A DNA stretch of 32,674 bases from an uncultured Actinomycetes bacterium (GTDB lineage: Bacteria > Actinomycetota > Actinomycetes > Nanopelagicales > Nanopelagicaceae), in contig CAINVP010000023.1 of NCBI GenBank assembly GCA_903854185.1, positions 1 to 32,674 on the forward strand, given 5' to 3'. The translations under genes and the position numbers were made by a program. Numbering within the stretch: the stretch's first letter is position 1; each line of letters starts with the position of its first letter. Positions 27,998-32,674 of this stretch are shown here, in pieces. The notes under the pieces are model-generated. The model had not been told where the DNA came from and made no database searches. It saw only the letters and a list, made by a program, of their open reading frames with translations.

Positions 27998-29350
27998 TTA
28001 GAGTGTGGCGAGAATCGCCTCTAAATCGCTCATCTGGGTCCACGGATTGACTATGGCAAATCTCAATATCGGCTGACCTCTATGGGCTGAAGGTGTGACA
28101 AATCCAATCTGATCGGCCAACAACTTATCGCTCCATTTTTGATACTCGTCCGCGCCCCAGCCGTTACGGGTGAAGGCGACGACGGAGAGATTCGGCTCCC
28201 GAAGCAAATTGAGATTCGGATGTTTCCTAATTTGTTCCGCAACTTCTTTTGCCAACTTTAAGGTCGCCTCCATCGCGACGATGTACTCGTTTACCCCATT
28301 TGCGGCTAGTGAGTACCAGAATGGCAACCCGCGTGGGCGACGGGTGAGGTGAATTGCATAATCAGATGGATTCCACTCATTCTCATTTTCAAGGACATCT
28401 AAGTACGAGGCGTGCTGGGTATGGGCACGCTTGCCCTTCTCGGGGTTGCGATAAAGAAGTGCACAGGCGTCATACGGCGCAAAGAGCCACTTGTGAGGAT
28501 CGACAATAAACGAGTCACATCGTTCAATTCCATTGAACTTCTCTCGTACGCTCGGCGCGCAGAGGGCGGCCAAACCATAGGCGCCATCAACGTGGAACCA
28601 GATGCCCCGGGCGGAGGCGGTATCTGCTAGCCCTGAGAGATCATCAATAATCCCAAGATTTGTTGTTCCAGCGGTACCGACCAAGGCAAAGACCTTCTCG
28701 CCCGGATGATTCGCTTCATACTCATCGATAGCCAGCGCCGCCGCCGGACCTTGAAGAATCAAATTATCGTCAGTAGGAATCAACAAGGTGCCGACATCCA
28801 TTACCTCAGCCGCGGAGACAATTGAGGAGTGCGACTCTCTGCTCGCAGCGATAACCCAGCGTCTCACATCACTAAATCGCTGACGTGCATCATGGCGAGC
28901 AGCGACGAGAGCAGATAAGTTTCCTAACGTTCCACCTTGGACAAATACCCCACCTGAACTCTTAGGAAGTCCTGCGAGATCTGCCAGCCAACGGAGCGCT
29001 TGGTTCTCTGCATAAACGGCGCCCGCTCCTTCTTGCCAGGAGCCCCCATACAACGCGCTCGCGCCAACGACAAGATCGAATAGGTTCGCATGCTCGCTTG
29101 GGGCGCTCGGGATAAATGCTAAATAACTTGGATGATCCGTAGAAATGCAAGCTGGGGCGAGAATCTCAGTAAATAACTTAAGTGCAGCTGAACCACCGAG
29201 GCCATCTGCGGTAATGGTCTCACCGGCAAGTGCGTATAACTCGGCTTCAGACATGGGATAGTCGAGTGGAGGATTACTGCGCATTCTCTCCAGGCTGTAG
29301 TCAAGGACCTCATGTGCAAGTGCCTCAACTTCAGGTGTGAATTCATGCAT
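27998..29350 (-). CDS. Group II pyridoxal-dependent decarboxylase
   Basis: 450 aa; VQGGTLGNLSALVAAR, GTAGTTNLGIIDDL, WFHVDGAYG, VDPHKWLFAPYDAC (PLP Lys). Confidence 0.92.
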   Translation of the reverse strand: MHEFTPEVEALAHEVLDYSLERMRSNPPLDYPMSEAELYALAGETITADGLGGSAALKLFTEILAPACISTDHPSYLAFIPSAPSEHANLFDLVVGASALYGGSWQEGAGAVYAENQALRWLADLAGLPKSSGGVFVQGGTLGNLSALVAARHDARQRFSDVRRWVIAASRESHSSIVSAAEVMDVGTLLIPTDDNLILQGPAAALAIDEYEANHPGEKVFALVGTAGTTNLGIIDDLSGLADTASARGIWFHVDGAYGLAALCAPSVREKFNGIERCDSFIVDPHKWLFAPYDACALLYRNPEKGKRAHTQHASYLDVLENENEWNPSDYAIHLTRRPRGLPFWYSLAANGVNEYIVAMEATLKLAKEVAEQIRKHPNLNLLREPNLSVVAFTRNGWGADEYQKWSDKLLADQIGFVTPSAHRGQPILRFAIVNPWTQMSDLEAILATL

Positions 29351-29461
29351 TCTTGGCTCTCCATCCGGGCGGGAAGGGTGAAACTTACCCGTAACAAGGA
29401 AACACTAGACTAGGCCAGTAATCAAGGCAGATAGTGAAGCGGGTAGTTCGAGGAGGATTTA

Positions 29462-30685
29462 ATGGCTAAGCCACGTGTTGTCATATTGGGCGGTGGCTTT
29501 GGCGGCCTAGCAGCGGCTAAGGCTCTCGGCAGTGATGCAGATGTAATAGTTATTGATCGCCACAACTTCCAGACATTCCTCCCTCTGCTTTACCAGGTAT
29601 CGAGCGCATCGCTCGCCGCAGATCACATTGCCTATCCCATTCGTGGCGCGCTACGCAAGACCAGTGGTCGCTTTCGTATGGGCTCTCCGATCTCGGTCGA
29701 TCATAAGAATAAGACCGTCAAGCTCGACTCATCTGAGGTCATCCCCTTCGATCACCTCATTGTTGCTGTCGGTTCTGCAACTTCCGACTTTGGTATTCCA
29801 GGCATCTCCGAGTTCGCATTTGGAATGAAGAGCATCCATGAAGCGCTCGAGATTCGCTCGGAGATTATGCGCCGCTTTGAAGATCTCTGCCGCTTCCAAG
29901 ATGACACCCGACTCTCCCTTGTTGTCGTGGGCGGTGGCCCAACTGGTGTTGAGCTTGCTGGTGCGCTCGCCGAACTAGTTCGAGGCCCACTTCGCAACGA
30001 CAATCTTCATGCCTCTAAGCACATCGATATCTCGATTCTTGAAGCTGGTCCACGATTGCTCCCAATGTTTGCACCGTCACTATCTGCGAGAACTGCAAAG
30101 GATCTCGAGAAGTTAGGCGTGAAGGTGCTAACAAATACTGCAGTTAAAGAAGTTGAATGGCGAAAGATTCACCTAGCAGATGGTAAGCAATTGAGCGCTG
30201 AAGTTATTATTTGGGCTGCTGGCGTTAAGGGTGAGCCTGTAATCAATAACTTAAGTCTGCCAATCGTGGGTAACCGCATCCAGACAGAGCCAACACTGCA
30301 AGTCACGAACTATCCGTACATCTGGGCAATCGGAGATTGCGCAGGCGTGATTGGTAATGATGGACGCCCGCTTCCCATGGTCGCACCTGTCGCAATGCAG
30401 CAAGGTCGATTCGTGGCTGATCAAATTCGCCTGGCGAAGAACTCAGCGCCACTTAAGAAGTTTGCTTATAAAGATAAAGGCTCCATGGCGACCATCGGTC
30501 GCCACAAGGCGATTGTGCAAGTAAAGGGAATTAAAATTGCCGGTGCACTTGCCTGGTTCATGTGGCTCAATCTCCACATTCTCTACCTTCTCGGTGGCCA
30601 GAAGAGAATTGGCACTATGGCCGATTGGACCTGGAACTATCTCACTTATGACCGCGGAAATCGGCACATTATGGATTCGCTCTAA
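29462..30685 (+). CDS. ndh: Type II NADH dehydrogenase-like FAD oxidoreductase
   Basis: 407 aa; RVVILGGGFGGLAAAKAL, FLPLLYQVSSASL, VVVGGGPTGVELAGALAEL, WAIGDCAG; Shine-Dalgarno GAGGAGG upstream. Confidence 0.92.
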   Translation: MAKPRVVILGGGFGGLAAAKALGSDADVIVIDRHNFQTFLPLLYQVSSASLAADHIAYPIRGALRKTSGRFRMGSPISVDHKNKTVKLDSSEVIPFDHLIVAVGSATSDFGIPGISEFAFGMKSIHEALEIRSEIMRRFEDLCRFQDDTRLSLVVVGGGPTGVELAGALAELVRGPLRNDNLHASKHIDISILEAGPRLLPMFAPSLSARTAKDLEKLGVKVLTNTAVKEVEWRKIHLADGKQLSAEVIIWAAGVKGEPVINNLSLPIVGNRIQTEPTLQVTNYPYIWAIGDCAGVIGNDGRPLPMVAPVAMQQGRFVADQIRLAKNSAPLKKFAYKDKGSMATIGRHKAIVQVKGIKIAGALAWFMWLNLHILYLLGGQKRIGTMADWTWNYLTYDRGNRHIMDSL

Positions 30686-30709
30686 CGCAAGTTCAATTGC
30701 GCGAGTTAG
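30682..30709. terminator. Weak imperfect hairpin between convergent ndh and metallophosphoesterase genes
   Basis: CTAACGCAA gttcaa TTGC gcga GTTAG: paired arms CTAACGCAA and TTGC...GTTAG with a 4-nt bulge; no U-tract. Fold judged by eye only. Confidence 0.3.
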
Positions 30710-30715
30710 GCCGAG

Positions 30716-32308
30716 CTAGCGAATCCAGAGGTATCTGTTGCGATCTTCCCGTTGGCCTAAGCCAATCTCAAGATCATGTTCGCCAGATCTGCGCTGCCAA
30801 TGATTGGCGCTCAGAATTCGTGAAATACCTGCCATATTTATTGGGTTCTCCAACTCTGCTGTTGCCTCATCGAGAGCAATAGGGCTCTGGTGATCAAATA
30901 CTGAAGTTGCGATTCCCAGTCGGTCGCCATCTTCGATAATCTCAACTAGACGTCCTTGTTGCGGCCAATCAATATTGGAAGCGGTTTGAATATGATAAAA
31001 ACCTTGCTTTGTGTCTTCATCTCCGACAAAGTCCACATGGTGTTCGTGGTTATGCCCTGCTAACCAGAGAATTATTCGATCATGCCTAAGGAGCTCTTCC
31101 CGCAACTCATCTTCACCCACTCGTCGATCAGTTCCAACAGGATGATAGAGATTGAAGAGAGTGAAAATTGGATGATGCGAAAGGAGAATGAAGTACTTGG
31201 GGGTTGGATCAGCTAGGACAGATTTCAACCAAACAAATTGGCTCTCATCAAGTGAACCTTGCCACCCACCATGGATATTCACAGTGTCCATTGAGATTAG
31301 TCGAACTGATTCGAGATCGCGATACCAATACTTGGTTCCAGTACGCACATTCTCTTCTGAGAGACCATGCCCATCATGTGCATCTGCGCACGAAGTGTGA
31401 ATCTTCGCCCAATCATCTGGCTTATTCAGTATCCGACGCTCATCCGGAGTGAGCGGTGATGTCTGACCACCATCAGGCGAAGGATATGTTGTTGGTCCAA
31501 CTTCAGTGAAATTACTAAAGAGGGCTTGAAGATTTATATCTGCAGAGAGTCCCGACAGGCGCCTATCACCAACTGCAAAAGCTTGAAGAATTTCATCAGG
31601 AGCAACAGTTCCTTGCAGAAGAGCATCGTGGTTGCCATGGGTAGCCAACCACTTGTGGCGAAGCCCTTGAGCTTGGAAGGGCTTGCGAACAGCGTCAGTT
31701 AGCCCCTTTATCGTGGGGAAACCATAAAGCGAACGGGGGAAATCGGGCTCCATGCCGGTGGGGGTTCCTTCAGGATTCCAATAGGAGCGGTCATACATCT
31801 TCGCGTCTGTAGATGCGACTCCCTCCCACTTTGTTGAATCCCCACTATCAGGATGAACCATTCCACCATCTAAGACTCCGAAGTACCAGCCCAATTCGTT
31901 CTGTTGGGCGTTATCGGTGACATCACCGGTAATAACTACTGCATCAATTGGACGATTGGTTACTGGTCCATACTCAATTGAGTTCACCGTGCGGACCATC
32001 GCTTCAAGTGTCTGCACTGTAAGAATTTCTTGCGCTCGATAGACGCCCACATACTTTACAACTTCCGACATCGGGTGATGCGGATCTCCAAAACGATCCA
32101 TGAGTTCAACTCGGGCTGGCGATTGGGCATCGCAGATATGAAGATCAGATAGATGGACAAGTGAGAGGATTGATTGAGCGGTCGGGCTTGGTTGATTCCC
32201 TAAGAGCGGCTCCCCTTCAACCAGCTCTAAATTTTTCCAGCCGTTTTCATTTGCAGCGCCTCGAATGATGCGTGCACTTCTCGTATCTTGGATTTCATCA
32301 TTACCCAT
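30716..32308 (-). CDS. Calcineurin-like metallophosphoesterase (TIGR03767-like)
   Basis: 530 aa; LVHLSDLHICDAQSP, VVITGDVTDNAQQNELGWY, THGNHDALLQG, ILLSHHPIF, WLAGHNHEH. Confidence 0.88.
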   Translation of the reverse strand: MGNDEIQDTRSARIIRGAANENGWKNLELVEGEPLLGNQPSPTAQSILSLVHLSDLHICDAQSPARVELMDRFGDPHHPMSEVVKYVGVYRAQEILTVQTLEAMVRTVNSIEYGPVTNRPIDAVVITGDVTDNAQQNELGWYFGVLDGGMVHPDSGDSTKWEGVASTDAKMYDRSYWNPEGTPTGMEPDFPRSLYGFPTIKGLTDAVRKPFQAQGLRHKWLATHGNHDALLQGTVAPDEILQAFAVGDRRLSGLSADINLQALFSNFTEVGPTTYPSPDGGQTSPLTPDERRILNKPDDWAKIHTSCADAHDGHGLSEENVRTGTKYWYRDLESVRLISMDTVNIHGGWQGSLDESQFVWLKSVLADPTPKYFILLSHHPIFTLFNLYHPVGTDRRVGEDELREELLRHDRIILWLAGHNHEHHVDFVGDEDTKQGFYHIQTASNIDWPQQGRLVEIIEDGDRLGIATSVFDHQSPIALDEATAELENPINMAGISRILSANHWQRRSGEHDLEIGLGQREDRNRYLWIR

Positions 32309-32310
32309 AA

Positions 32311-32674
32311 CTACCCCTGGAATTTTCCAATCTCTTCTCGGAGGGCATCAAGGCCCATGGGACCGATTCTCAAGGCATATGAATGGAATTTTTTAATATC
32401 GAATGCTGCACCGAGCCTTTTCTTAGCCTCATCGCGCACCTCAATCCAGACGCGTTCACCCACCTTGTAGGAGATTGCTTGTCCAGGCCAGGATAAGTAT
32501 CTATCAACTTCACTTGTTGCATATTCGCGATCAACCATTGCCTGCTCTACAAGTAAGTTAACTGCAGATTCTGCATCCCACGTACCGCCCGTGAAATTAG
32601 TTAGCTTTAGATGCATCCCGATATCGACTACAACGCGTGCAGCACGTAGCGCTTGACCAGAGAGAAATCCCAAC
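32311..32674 (-). CDS. DUF885 family protein, C-terminal fragment (5' end beyond window)
   Basis: Open to the right edge; RYLSWPGQAISYKVGERVWIEVRDEAKKRLGAAFDIKKFHSYALRIGPMGLDALREEI matches the DUF885 C-terminus. Confidence 0.83.
   Translation of the reverse strand, partial: LGFLSGQALRAARVVVDIGMHLKLTNFTGGTWDAESAVNLLVEQAMVDREYATSEVDRYLSWPGQAISYKVGERVWIEVRDEAKKRLGAAFDIKKFHSYALRIGPMGLDALREEIGKFQG

Noticed and set aside
29351-29461. Possible small RNA or riboswitch in the divergent PLP-decarboxylase/ndh intergenic
   Set aside because: 111 bp with a GGGT-GAAACTT-ACCC stem candidate, but no recognisable RNA family; promoter and Shine-Dalgarno sequence explain it adequately.

Overview
The window looks like a compact actinobacterial chromosome segment, gene-dense and mostly housekeeping. 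I infer a small-genome, acI/Nanopelagicales-like organism from gene content and compaction only. There are 33 supportable CDSs, two cut by the window edges. No rRNA, tRNA, CRISPR array, IS element or prophage was seen. Recognisable blocks: (i) NRAMP-like transporter, MgtE_N/CBS protein, mrp, tatB, htrA, O-methyltransferase, pepA, similar in order to the M. tuberculosis Rv1220c-Rv1232c region but without sigE/rseA; (ii) LOG protein, dapD; (iii) purE/purK, birA, accD, accE, maf, accA, similar to Rv3275c-Rv3285; (iv) punA, pmm; (v) trpS, CNNM/HlyC, DUF3263, PLP decarboxylase; (vi) ndh, metallophosphoesterase, DUF885. The best candidate for something undescribed is the left-edge pair. An NRAMP-family transporter carries DPAG instead of DPGN in TM1 and APW instead of MPH in TM6. 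It is translationally coupled (TAATG) to a soluble PRC-barrel/MgtE_N/CBS protein that has the MgtE Mg2+-sensor domains but no MgtE membrane pore. Other points of interest: TANNNT boxes 6-8 nt upstream of many start codons (leaderless transcription), an NhaA lacking its first helix and dimerisation hairpin, a free-standing sigma region-4 mini-protein, a permuted SpoIID protein, and a secreted HNH-like protein with a 24-bp coding repeat.
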